A stretch of 13,714 nucleotides of DNA, from positions 1-13,714 of the forward strand of contig WJKT01000079.1 in the NCBI GenBank assembly GCA_014728955.1. The letters are read 5' to 3'. The stretch comes from Candidatus Peregrinibacteria bacterium (GTDB taxonomy: Bacteria > Patescibacteriota > Gracilibacteria > UBA1369 > PNNO01). The position numbers and the translations under genes were made by a program. Under the pieces are notes generated by a model. The model searched no databases and was not told the DNA's origin. It saw nothing but the letters and a program-made list of their open reading frames with translations. Every line of letters begins with the position of its first letter. Position 1 is the first letter of the stretch. This document shows, in pieces, positions 6,633 through 13,714 of this stretch.

Positions 6633-8723
6633 TTACCCCCAAATTACTAATCCTGCAATTAGTGGAGCAATTATAAGTGAAATAGTGTTGATAACTTTAA
6701 TCAACGCATTGAGTGCAGGCCCTGCAGTATCTTTATAGGGATCACCAACCGTATCACCAACAACGGCAGCTTTGTGTGCGTCAGATCCTTTTCCACCAAA
6801 GTTCCCGTCTTCGATATATTTTTTAGCGTTATCCCATGCACCACCACCGGTTGACATGCTGACAGCCATTAAAAAGCCTACAACAATAACACCGACAAGT
6901 AGTCCGCCGAGGGCGAGAGGTCCTAAAAAGACACCAACAAGTATTGGTGCTAAAACGGCGAGAATGCCTGGGAATACCATTTCTTTTAGTGCTGCTTTGG
7001 TTACAATATCAACACATTTTCCATATTCCGGTTGTCCTTTTCCGGTCATAATTCCTTTTATTTCTTTAAATTGTCTTCGTACTTCCACTACTACTTGATT
7101 TGCTGCTTTTCCTACCGACTCCATTAATGATGAAGAGAAGAGGAAGGGGAGAAGACCTCCAATAAACAGTCCTATAAGAACGCGATAATCTGAAAGTGAA
7201 AAAATAAATTCTTCGTGTGTCGCTTTTGCAAGTTCTTCCGTATATGCTTGGAATAAGACCAGAGCAGCAAGTGCCGCACTACCAATAGCGTACCCTTTAG
7301 TAACCGCTTTTGTTGTGTTTCCGACAGCATCAAGTGTGTCGGTATTTTTTCGTACTTTCGCCGGTAGTTTTGCCATTTCCGCGATACCACCTGCGTTGTC
7401 TGTTATTGGTCCGTATGAATCTGTCGCGATAACAAGGCCGGTTGTAGAAAGCATGGCAACAGCTGCGATAGCAATACCGTAGATACCGTTTTCCGCCATA
7501 GACGCTTCACCGAAAAAGTATGCAACAATAATAGCGGTGACAATTAAAATTACGGGAAGGAATGTGCTTTCAAGGCCTACTGCAAGTCCTGAAATAATAT
7601 TAGTTCCTGCTCCCGTTTCAGATGATTTAGCAATTTTCTTTACCGGTTTGTATTCTGTTGAGGTGTAGTATTCCGTAATAACATTAACAAATAGAGTCAC
7701 GACAAGACCGACAACAGCTGCATAAAAAATATGAATATCACCAATCATCCAATCGGTAACAAAATAAAATCCGGCAGCCGATAAGAGTCCTGTAACAATC
7801 ATACCGCGATATAACGCAGTCATAATGTTTTTCTTTTTCTTGCCGAGTCGCACAAACCATGTCCCGATTATTGAGGCGATAACCGCAATTGAACCGAGTG
7901 CAAGAGGATATTCAATACCATTTACCCCAAGCGTTGTTGTTAATGTTGAAGCCGCTAAAATCATTGCAGCAATTAATGTTACTGCGTATGTTTCAAAAAG
8001 ATCCGCTCCCATGCCGGCACAATCACCAACATTGTCACCAACGTTATCTGCAATAACTGCAGGGTTTCTTGGATCATCTTCCGGAATTCCTTTTTCAACT
8101 TTTCCAACAAGATCAGCACCAACATCGGCAGCTTTTGTGAAGATACCACCACCTACACGGGCAAAGAGTGATACTAACGAGGCACCAAAACCAAATCCGA
8201 GAAGAAGGTTTGGAGCTTGATCGGTTGGAACACCCATCATTTTGGTGAATATAACGTAAAAGCCGGCAACTCCGAGCAAGGCAAGCCCTACCACGGAAAG
8301 TCCTGTTACGGCTCCTCCTTTAAATGCGACCATAAGTCCTTTTCGTAAACTCTTTGAAGAAGCTTTTGTTGTTCGTACATTTGCGCGAACCGAAACGCTC
8401 ATACCAATATATCCCGCCAAGACGGAGAATAACGCCCCTACAAAAAAACCAACGGCAAGTAACAGCCCGTTATTATAGTCTCCTTGCGGTATGGTGTAGG
8501 CTAAAACCAAAAAGATTAAAATAGCAAAAAAGAGAATAGTGAATGACTGCCTGTTAAGGTACGCTGCCGCACCTTCTTGAATTGATTTGGCAATCTCACG
8601 CATTTTCTTTGACCCGCTCTCTTGTAATAGCACATTAATAATAAGGCCGATTGCATACGCCAGGGCGATGAATGCCACAATAACTGCGATTGTAGGCACA
8701 TCAAGAAAACCAGGTAGATTCAT
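6633..8723 (-). CDS. hppA: Proton-pumping membrane pyrophosphatase, potassium-independent type
   Basis: This integral membrane enzyme hydrolyses pyrophosphate and pumps protons across the membrane. The protein has 696 residues and about 16 membrane helices, a normal size, and appears intact. Substrate and metal motifs are all present: GGGIFTKAADVGADLVGKVE (191-210), the DDPRNPAVIADNVGDNVGD region (216-234), DNAGGIAEM (442-450), GGGAWDNAKKYIE (626-638) and VVGDTVGDPYKDTAGPALN (654-672). The diagnostic segment GNTTKAVTKG (468-477) has Lys472 and Thr475. In this family Ala at both sites marks potassium-dependent pumps, while Lys/Thr marks potassium-independent ones, which are proton pumps. The start ATG 8723 follows a good promoter and fits the first helix. 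No Shine-Dalgarno site is present. The stop is TAA. It diverges from the Yip1-like gene and probably shares a transcript with the small gene downstream. Confidence 0.97.
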   Translation of the reverse strand: MNLPGFLDVPTIAVIVAFIALAYAIGLIINVLLQESGSKKMREIAKSIQEGAAAYLNRQSFTILFFAILIFLVLAYTIPQGDYNNGLLLAVGFFVGALFSVLAGYIGMSVSVRANVRTTKASSKSLRKGLMVAFKGGAVTGLSVVGLALLGVAGFYVIFTKMMGVPTDQAPNLLLGFGFGASLVSLFARVGGGIFTKAADVGADLVGKVEKGIPEDDPRNPAVIADNVGDNVGDCAGMGADLFETYAVTLIAAMILAASTLTTTLGVNGIEYPLALGSIAVIASIIGTWFVRLGKKKKNIMTALYRGMIVTGLLSAAGFYFVTDWMIGDIHIFYAAVVGLVVTLFVNVITEYYTSTEYKPVKKIAKSSETGAGTNIISGLAVGLESTFLPVILIVTAIIVAYFFGEASMAENGIYGIAIAAVAMLSTTGLVIATDSYGPITDNAGGIAEMAKLPAKVRKNTDTLDAVGNTTKAVTKGYAIGSAALAALVLFQAYTEELAKATHEEFIFSLSDYRVLIGLFIGGLLPFLFSSSLMESVGKAANQVVVEVRRQFKEIKGIMTGKGQPEYGKCVDIVTKAALKEMVFPGILAVLAPILVGVFLGPLALGGLLVGVIVVGFLMAVSMSTGGGAWDNAKKYIEDGNFGGKGSDAHKAAVVGDTVGDPYKDTAGPALNALIKVINTISLIIAPLIAGLVIWG

Positions 8724-8764
8724 GACACTGATTGTTAGGTAATATATGAATGAAAACCGTAAAG

Positions 8765-8793
8765 ATTTTACCTATTAATAAGCCAAAAGTGAA
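8765..8793 (-). promoter_or_regulatory. Sigma70-like promoter for hppA
   Basis: On the minus strand TTCACT (8793-8788) and TAAAAT (8770-8765) are 17 bases apart, matching consensus at four and five positions. The start would fall near 8758, giving a leader of about 35 bases. The same TTCACT hexamer with the same spacing forms the -35 of the divergent Yip1-like gene. Confidence 0.55.
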
Positions 8794-8846
8794 GGCTACT
8801 ATTCATTTTGCATTTGCCTAGACGGTGTATTTATTGAAGAATTTTA

Positions 8847-8875
8847 TTCACTTCTTATGATCGATGCAGTACAAT
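8847..8875 (+). promoter_or_regulatory. Sigma70-like promoter for the Yip1-like gene
   Basis: TTCACT (8847-8852) and TACAAT (8870-8875) are 17 bases apart. The start would be near 8882, about 26 bases before the ATG. The 184-base divergent gap (8724-8907) is the longest non-coding stretch in the window; apart from these two promoters I see nothing in it. Confidence 0.55.
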
Positions 8876-8907
8876 GACCCTGATGTAATCTTTAAAGCAC
8901 CGTATCA

Positions 8908-9612
8908 ATGAACGAACACAAAAAGCATGATAAAGACATGCAAAAAGAATTCAAAAAACATCTTGATGATGCTGCCAGCACTTTTAAGGAAATTCAGCAC
9001 CCCGGGAAATTCAATTTTAAGAAAGAATTTATGAATGCTCTTGAAATCTTGAAACTGAACGAAAAAACAATGCATGAGATTGCTCGTCGTAAAACAACAG
9101 CAACTGCGGCGTTCCTTTTTCTTTTAATGGGAACGGTTTCGATGGGATTGGGTATGTATTTTATGCTGGGATCTGCATGGAGACCGCCCGTGGGACATTT
9201 GTTATTTAGCTTTGTTTATTATCTTGTTGCAATGTTTTTGTGGATTTTTGCCACTGATTTTGTTGCATCACAATTTTTTAAAGGGAAAGGAAGCTTCGGA
9301 GAATTATTCCGTGTTATCGGGTACAGCTATATTATTATGATTCCATATTTGTTGTTGGCTGTTGCGCCCGGCCTTTTGCAACTGGTTAGTTTTGTAACGG
9401 GAATATGGTTACTTGTGGTAACTTATAAAATTATTTCTGTTGTTAAAAAGCTTAATCCAACACATACCATTTTTACGATTATTATTGTTGCTGTTGCATT
9501 CGGTATTCTTTCTGCACTTCTTGCACAACTTGGCATTGGAGTGGTTGGATACGGATATGGAGCTGAAATCAACAGTCTTAATGAAGCGATGGAAGCACTA
9601 TCACAGCTATAA
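8908..9612 (+). CDS. Yip1-domain-like five-helix membrane protein
   Basis: A 234-residue membrane protein with a charged, soluble N-terminal region (1-62, rich in Lys, His and Glu). About five membrane helices follow, near 65-87, 97-119, 138-156, 158-178 and 187-214. The last helix ends in a Gly/Tyr-rich stretch (GVVGYGYGAE), and a short amphipathic tail closes the protein. Helix number and the segment FRVIGYSYIIMIPYLL fit the Yip1 family (PF04893), whose bacterial members have no defined role. The fit is by topology and feel, not a diagnostic motif. It has its own promoter and no Shine-Dalgarno site. The stop is TAA, followed by a hairpin that may end its transcript. The neighbouring 565-residue gene is also a membrane protein, so a shared envelope role is possible but unproven. 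Confidence 0.7.
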   Translation: MNEHKKHDKDMQKEFKKHLDDAASTFKEIQHPGKFNFKKEFMNALEILKLNEKTMHEIARRKTTATAAFLFLLMGTVSMGLGMYFMLGSAWRPPVGHLLFSFVYYLVAMFLWIFATDFVASQFFKGKGSFGELFRVIGYSYIIMIPYLLLAVAPGLLQLVSFVTGIWLLVVTYKIISVVKKLNPTHTIFTIIIVAVAFGILSALLAQLGIGVVGYGYGAEINSLNEAMEALSQL

Positions 9613-9631
9613 TTGTTTTTACTATCTATAC

Positions 9632-9678
9632 AAACTCGCTTGCTTGGTTCGTATTACCGTTCCAAAAAGGCGAGTTTT
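9632..9678 (+). terminator. Candidate terminator hairpin after the Yip1-like gene
   Basis: AAACTCGC (9632-9639) pairs perfectly with GCGAGTTT (9670-9677), followed by one more T. The loop is long (30 bases) but holds a second short stem, TTGG/CCAA. The run of T is mostly inside the stem, so strength is uncertain. It overlaps the -35 region of the next gene's promoter. Confidence 0.4.
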
Positions 9679-9688
9679 GTGTTATAAT
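9660..9688 (+). promoter_or_regulatory. Promoter with perfect TATAAT -10 for the 565-residue gene
   Basis: TATAAT (9683-9688) is a perfect -10. The -35 at 17 bases is TTCCAA (9660-9665), a three-of-six match. The start near 9695 leaves a leader of only about 17 bases, ending in a pyrimidine-rich GATTCTTCT directly before the ATG. Confidence 0.5.
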
Positions 9689-9711
9689 AAGAAGAAATAA
9701 ACGATTCTTCT

Positions 9712-11409
9712 ATGGCTGATAATCAAAATAAACAAAACAAACAATCATCGTCATCTTCACAGGGGGGTTCTGCCGGTAATCAAAAGCAGTCGAATGCGGC
9801 GAGAAAAAAAAGACGAAAAAGACGCCCGCGCAATAATAAGCCTGGTCAAGCGGGAAACAATGTTTTAAGTCAAATTGGTAATGCTGAAAATACCGGAAAT
9901 AGTGGTAATGCTCAAAAAAAGCAAAAGAAGAAGAAAGCGGTAAAAAAGGGTGCTCCCATTAATGCAAAGCCAGTTCGTAAAAAACCGTCTCAGGCAAAAC
10001 CTAATGCGCCTCAGTCGCAACAATCTCAGGCAAAGCAAAAGTCACAGTTGCAGCCACAGAAAAAAAAGCAGGATGCCGATAATCAAGCTTTAACGATAGA
10101 AACATTAGGCAATAAACCGTTGCCAAATAAAAAACAACAGCCTTCTACACAACCGGAGGGGACTCAGGGGGTTAATTTGGGATCTGTTGATGAAAAAAAG
10201 AAAGCTGCTACCGATGCTTCTCCTGAATCGAAAAAAAAGCAAAACGGAAAGAATTCCGCTGAATGGGATCAATTGAAAAATGAAATAAAAAAAGATCATA
10301 AAAAGACGGAAAAAGAATTACAAGAGAAGAAGTCCGAAGAAAAAACACCGACACCGGAAGTATCCGCAGCTGCGGGTGGAGCGGTGGGTGCTGCAGCAAA
10401 GGCGACTGAAGAGCCTCCTTCCGAGAACAATGAAACAAAACAACAAGATGAAGTAAAGCCGGGAGAAGGAGAGGTGATCCCTCCACCGAATTTGCCTCAA
10501 GACGACTTGGAAAAGAAAGAAGTAATAGGTATTATCGTTCGGTATGCCCTTGGAGGATGTGTGGTTATCGCACTTATTTCCGCACTCTTTTTCTTTAATG
10601 TGCCCGGCCGTATTTATTCGGGGATCACCGGACTGTTTGGTGGCGAACAGCCGCAGGTTGAAGAGCAGATCCCTTCTGAAGAACAACCCGACGAGGAGAA
10701 ATCCGATCGCGAAACAACAAAAGAGCTTGAGGCTACATTTGTTGCAGGTGAAAATCAGGGTACCTCCCGTGATAAGTTTGAAGAAAGTGTGGAAACGGCA
10801 CTGGTAAGCGGTGACGACAAGCCTATCTATACCGGCGCTCCCGATGCTATTAAAACACTCTTTTTAACGGGACTTGAAACAACGGCGCCGATTTATACCG
10901 ATAGAATAGGAAGTTATATGAATGTTTTGTTGCGATTACACAATGCTTTTTCAACGGATATACATCAATTGCTTGATAACAGTTCCGATAGGGAAGAGGC
11001 TTTGCAGGTGCACATGATTGATTTGGAAGATATTTATCAGGAATCGATGGAAACATATCGATCGATTAATGAAGAAAAAGATGCTATTAAGGTGCAGTTT
11101 AATTCGGTGACAACGCAAAAAGAGCAACTTGAAGAAGATTTTTTTGTTTCGTTGGAGCAGTTGGAAGGCAATAAATCCAATGATCTGCTCAATTCATTTA
11201 TTGAAGTTTCTAAAAGACAAGTTGAATTAAAGGCTCACTACAATGCGCTTAATAAAGTTTCCAGCTTGTTTGATACCGCGCTTGCCAATATGGACGCTCG
11301 TATAAAAGATATGAAATTAAATCGTGAAGCATTAATAGAAGGAGTGCAGATTGTTGATATCAAGGGATCGGATCTAGATTTGATTATCGAAGAGAGCGAC
11401 TTGTTTTAA
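9712..11409 (+). CDS. Single-pass membrane protein with basic low-complexity N-terminal half, unrecognised
   Basis: I recognise no family for this 565-residue protein. Residues 1-215 are low-complexity, made mainly of Lys, Gln, Asn, Ser and Pro, and include an arginine/lysine cluster RKKRRKRRPR (31-40) and KKQKKKKAVKK (69-79). Residues 216-265 form an Ala/Gly then Pro/Glu-rich linker. One membrane helix lies at about 271-297. Residues 310-340 are an acidic stalk and 350-565 are predicted mostly helical, with long amphipathic stretches around 425-545. The positive-inside rule puts the basic half in the cytoplasm and the acidic helical half outside. The basic clusters could bind nucleic acid, ribosomes or polyphosphate; this is inference from composition only. 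It has its own promoter and no Shine-Dalgarno site. The stop is TAA, 76 bases before the RelA/SpoT gene. The lysine-rich part could mislead similarity searches. Confidence 0.8.
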   Translation: MADNQNKQNKQSSSSSQGGSAGNQKQSNAARKKRRKRRPRNNKPGQAGNNVLSQIGNAENTGNSGNAQKKQKKKKAVKKGAPINAKPVRKKPSQAKPNAPQSQQSQAKQKSQLQPQKKKQDADNQALTIETLGNKPLPNKKQQPSTQPEGTQGVNLGSVDEKKKAATDASPESKKKQNGKNSAEWDQLKNEIKKDHKKTEKELQEKKSEEKTPTPEVSAAAGGAVGAAAKATEEPPSENNETKQQDEVKPGEGEVIPPPNLPQDDLEKKEVIGIIVRYALGGCVVIALISALFFFNVPGRIYSGITGLFGGEQPQVEEQIPSEEQPDEEKSDRETTKELEATFVAGENQGTSRDKFEESVETALVSGDDKPIYTGAPDAIKTLFLTGLETTAPIYTDRIGSYMNVLLRLHNAFSTDIHQLLDNSSDREEALQVHMIDLEDIYQESMETYRSINEEKDAIKVQFNSVTTQKEQLEEDFFVSLEQLEGNKSNDLLNSFIEVSKRQVELKAHYNALNKVSSLFDTALANMDARIKDMKLNREALIEGVQIVDIKGSDLDLIIEESDLF

Positions 11410-11428
11410 AAATAAATGAGCGTATACT
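11401..11428 (+). promoter_or_regulatory. Candidate promoter for the RelA/SpoT gene
   Basis: TTGTTT (11401-11406), overlapping the stop of the upstream gene, and TATACT (11423-11428) are 16 bases apart. The -10 is identical to that of the FecR-domain gene. The start would be near 11435, giving a leader of about 50 bases. The -35 is weak, so read-through from the upstream gene is an alternative. Confidence 0.35.
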
Positions 11429-11434
11429 TATTGC

Positions 11435-11455
11435 CATTATTTGTATAAAATAATG
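11435..11455 (+). other. Perfect 8-bp AT-rich hairpin in the RelA/SpoT leader
   Basis: CATTATTT (11435-11442) pairs with AAATAATG (11448-11455) around GTATA. It begins where transcription from the TATACT box should start, as in the FecR-domain gene. It lacks a following T run, so I do not call it a terminator. The stem has a single G:C pair and would be weak at high temperature. Confidence 0.4.
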
Positions 11456-11485
11456 ATAGTTGTTTTCGTTGATTCTCTCTAAACC

Positions 11486-13714
11486 ATGGAACACGAACTG
11501 TCATCATTAATGCGGCGGGTTGAGGAGTATACCGATGCCGTTAAAGAAGATAATATACGCAAAGCATTTGATTTTGCCCGTAAAGCATATGGTGATAACA
11601 CCAGGAAATCGGGCGGAACGGTTTTATCTCATGTTATCGAAACGGCTAAAATTTTAACAACGTTAAAAGTTGATGAGGAAACGTTAATCGCAGCGTTGCT
11701 GCATGAAATTCCTCATTATTCCGAAAAGCAATTGAAGAAGATTGCGTCTCTTTTTGGCAAAAATGTTTCACTGCTCGTTTCCGCTTATGAAAAAATGGCA
11801 ACCATTAACGCAAGTCATGGGGAATCGGAAATGGAAACGCTTCGGAAAATGGCTCTTGTTATGGCAAAAGATTTACGTGTTGTATTAATTAAACTTGCTG
11901 ATAGATTACATAATTTACAAACGCTTGAAGCGCTTGATGACGATGAACAGAAAAAAATGGCTCGAGAAACACTTGATATCTATGTACCTTTATCGTCACG
12001 ATTGGGTGTATATCGGATTCGTTCTATTCTTGAAGATTTATGTTTTAAATATTTGAATAGGCGAGAATACAATAATATTAAAGCGCAGCTGAAAACACTC
12101 GGTAAAAAAAAGAAGAATGCCATTGATGATATTATTGAGTCCGTTAAACAGTTTCTTCAAGAAAAACAGGTTGATGCGTCGGTTGCCGGTCGTTATAAGA
12201 ACACCTATAGCATTTATAAAAAATTAAAGAAAAAAGGGAAGACTTCTATTGATGATATTCATGATATTTTTGCTGTTCGTATTATTTTGCCGACTAACAG
12301 AAAGGAGGATGGCAACGAATCGGTGGGGGATCTGTATGAATTGATCGGGCATTTTCATAACGAATGGAAGCCACTTCCGGGTCGTTTTAAAGATTATGTG
12401 GGATTCCCGAAGCCAAACGGTTATAAAAGTTTGCATACTACTGTTATAGGTCTTGCTCCTCATTCCCATAAAGAGCCTGTTGAGATACAAATCCGTACCG
12501 AAAAAATGCATGAAGAAGCCGAATATGGGATAGCGGCACATTGGCTTTATAAAGAGACAAAAGGTTCTTCAACCCAGGTGAGAGACAAAAAGGCGTTGGC
12601 TGAAAAACAACGTGCACAAATGGATTGGATTCAGAGTCTTGCAAAGCTCAGTATGCATTTGGATGATCAAGCCGAAGAAGATGTTATGCAAGAACTTAAA
12701 GTTGATCTTTTTCAGGATCGTATTTTTGTTTTTACGCCGCAGGGTGAAGTGAAGGATCTGCCTCAGGGGTCAACCCCCATTGATTTTGCCTATTCCGTTC
12801 ATACTGATGTAGGAAATAAATGTGTTATGGCAAAAGCAAACGGTAACGTTGTTCCATTACAGTATGAGCTTCAAAATGGTGAAGTTATTGAAATCGTTAC
12901 GCGGTCTAATGCTTCGCCTAAACTTGAGTGGCTTTCTTTTGCAAAAACAAGCAGTGCCAGGAGTAAAATTAAAACGTATTTTAGAAGTTTTGATCAGGAT
13001 GAAAATTTTAAACAGGGAAAAGAACTGTTAAATAAAAAATTACAACAAATCGGGAAGCCGAAACTTGATCCGAAACTGACTGCGCTGAAAAACATGAATG
13101 ACACTGTTTTGCCATTAAAAAAACGTGAAGAGATAGTACGTCAGGTGGGGAGCGGGTCTGTGCTGGCTTCGTCGGTTATACGAAAAATGTACAGCTCGGA
13201 TGAAATCTTGTCGTCCGCGCCACGAAACGGAACACAAAAAACAAAGGTGAAGTCGCGCAAGGTAAGTGATATAGGAAAATATATTTATGTGGGTGGAGAG
13301 CGTGGTCTTCCGGTGAAAATGGCACAATGTTGTAAGCCTGCTTTCGGTCAACCTATTGCGGCATATATTACGCGTGGAAATGCCATTACCATTCATAAAA
13401 AACAGTGCTCTATATATCAAAAAAGCAATGTTAACCGGCATACTACTGCGCAATGGGTGGGGCAGATTGATGAGGATTCCCGAACGGTGAGACTTATTGT
13501 TGAAACAACGCCGGCCACGACTGTAATGAAAGATGTTACAAAGCATATCAATAAAAGTTTGGCCTCTATTGTGAATTTTCATATTCAAAAACGAACCCAG
13601 AAAAAATTTATTTGGGAAATTGATGTTGAGGTTGCAGACTTTACCCAGTTTTCAGATATTTTACATCATGTCTCTTCAGCTTCGGGAGTTTATTCCGTGA
13701 GAAAGGCAACATAA
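11486..13714 (+). CDS. Long RelA/SpoT homologue, synthetase intact, hydrolase site degenerate
   Basis: This enzyme makes the alarmone (p)ppGpp from ATP and GDP/GTP on stalled ribosomes. The protein is full length (742 residues, TAA at the last base). The HD hydrolase domain (about 20-170) keeps the fold and H49, H73, D139 and N143. The usual HDxxED motif, however, reads HEIPHY (73-78), losing the metal aspartate and the catalytic Glu-Asp pair, so I infer weak or no hydrolase. The synthetase domain (about 215-355) has GRYK (235-238), RFKD (300-303), NGYKSLHT (311-318), EIQIRT (333-338) and the GIAAHW segment. Its RxKD loop is the kind seen in bifunctional enzymes. A TGS domain follows (about 405-471), then a helical region, a zinc-finger-type segment with C615, C616, H637 and C641 spaced as in E. 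coli RelA, and a C-terminal ACT domain (about 667-740). The TGS motif reads VGNKC where VGHxC is usual. The leader is pyrimidine-rich, without a Shine-Dalgarno site. Confidence 0.96.
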   Translation: MEHELSSLMRRVEEYTDAVKEDNIRKAFDFARKAYGDNTRKSGGTVLSHVIETAKILTTLKVDEETLIAALLHEIPHYSEKQLKKIASLFGKNVSLLVSAYEKMATINASHGESEMETLRKMALVMAKDLRVVLIKLADRLHNLQTLEALDDDEQKKMARETLDIYVPLSSRLGVYRIRSILEDLCFKYLNRREYNNIKAQLKTLGKKKKNAIDDIIESVKQFLQEKQVDASVAGRYKNTYSIYKKLKKKGKTSIDDIHDIFAVRIILPTNRKEDGNESVGDLYELIGHFHNEWKPLPGRFKDYVGFPKPNGYKSLHTTVIGLAPHSHKEPVEIQIRTEKMHEEAEYGIAAHWLYKETKGSSTQVRDKKALAEKQRAQMDWIQSLAKLSMHLDDQAEEDVMQELKVDLFQDRIFVFTPQGEVKDLPQGSTPIDFAYSVHTDVGNKCVMAKANGNVVPLQYELQNGEVIEIVTRSNASPKLEWLSFAKTSSARSKIKTYFRSFDQDENFKQGKELLNKKLQQIGKPKLDPKLTALKNMNDTVLPLKKREEIVRQVGSGSVLASSVIRKMYSSDEILSSAPRNGTQKTKVKSRKVSDIGKYIYVGGERGLPVKMAQCCKPAFGQPIAAYITRGNAITIHKKQCSIYQKSNVNRHTTAQWVGQIDEDSRTVRLIVETTPATTVMKDVTKHINKSLASIVNFHIQKRTQKKFIWEIDVEVADFTQFSDILHHVSSASGVYSVRKAT

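Noticed and set aside
6602..6635. GAGC/GCTC hairpin and weak -10/-35 strings between hppA and the small gene
   Set aside because: A four-base-pair stem and poor box matches are expected by chance in AT-rich sequence.
7825..8220. Plus-strand 131-residue frame inside hppA
   Set aside because: It lies wholly opposite conserved pyrophosphatase motifs and has the composition of a shadow frame.
9647..9659. GGTTCGTATTACC as a tRNA T-arm
   Set aside because: The flanking bases do not form a T-stem, and no acceptor or anticodon arm is found around it.
13115..13588. Minus-strand 157-residue frame inside the RelA/SpoT gene
   Set aside because: Opposite the conserved zinc-finger and ACT regions, with no recognisable motif or leader.
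1..13714. TGA read as glycine or tryptophan
   Set aside because: All genes read through to TAA or TAG without internal TGA and align along family length in the standard code.
1..13714. Mobile element, defence island, CRISPR array or replication origin in the window
   Set aside because: No transposase, integrase, nuclease system, spaced repeats, terminal inverted repeats or clustered DnaA boxes were seen.

Overview
The window is 13.7 kb of AT-leaning bacterial DNA carrying 11 protein genes and no RNA genes, insertion sequences, CRISPR arrays or phage genes that I can see. It looks like chromosomal housekeeping sequence, not a mobile island. The organism is most likely a member of the Candidate Phyla Radiation (Patescibacteria), possibly near Peregrinibacteria or Gracilibacteria. 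This is an inference from three things: none of the ten visible start codons has a convincing Shine-Dalgarno site, all 11 stops are TAA or TAG, and the gene order is unusual (dnaA is not followed by dnaN). No in-frame TGA interrupts any gene, so nothing points to TGA being read as glycine as in SR1/BD1-5 bacteria.

Layout, left to right. Positions 2-1387 hold dnaA, whose 5' end lies outside the window. A good sigma70-like promoter and a hairpin lead into a FecR-domain membrane protein with two duplicated C-terminal beta-rich domains (1504-3033). Converging on it from the right is a minus-strand pair, ybaB then mltG (4372 down to 3038). Divergent from ybaB is a plus-strand pair: ribosomal protein bL25 with a long acidic tail, then a membrane-anchored DUF3048 protein (4515-6292). 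Converging on that pair is a minus-strand unit of hppA (membrane pyrophosphatase) and a small unrecognised gene (8723 down to 6296). Divergent from hppA is a plus-strand run: a five-helix Yip1-like membrane protein, a 565-residue single-pass protein with a strongly basic low-complexity N-terminal half, and a full-length RelA/SpoT homologue ending at the last base.

How the genes may fit together. DnaA starts replication, YbaB coats DNA, bL25 belongs to the large ribosomal subunit and the RelA/SpoT protein makes the (p)ppGpp alarmone, so growth control and information processing are well represented. MltG, the FecR-domain protein, the DUF3048 protein, the Yip1-like protein and the 565-residue protein are envelope proteins. 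The pyrophosphatase turns biosynthetic pyrophosphate into a proton gradient. Its sequence places it in the potassium-independent class.

Points of most interest: the RelA/SpoT protein has a hydrolase site that looks dead while its synthetase keeps the RxKD loop typical of bifunctional enzymes; the 565-residue protein has an unusual architecture and no family I recognise; non-Shine-Dalgarno starts are universal here, half of them following a pyrimidine-rich tract; and two predicted leaders begin with a perfect 8-bp hairpin. I found no multi-gene defence or other obviously new system, and I do not claim one.
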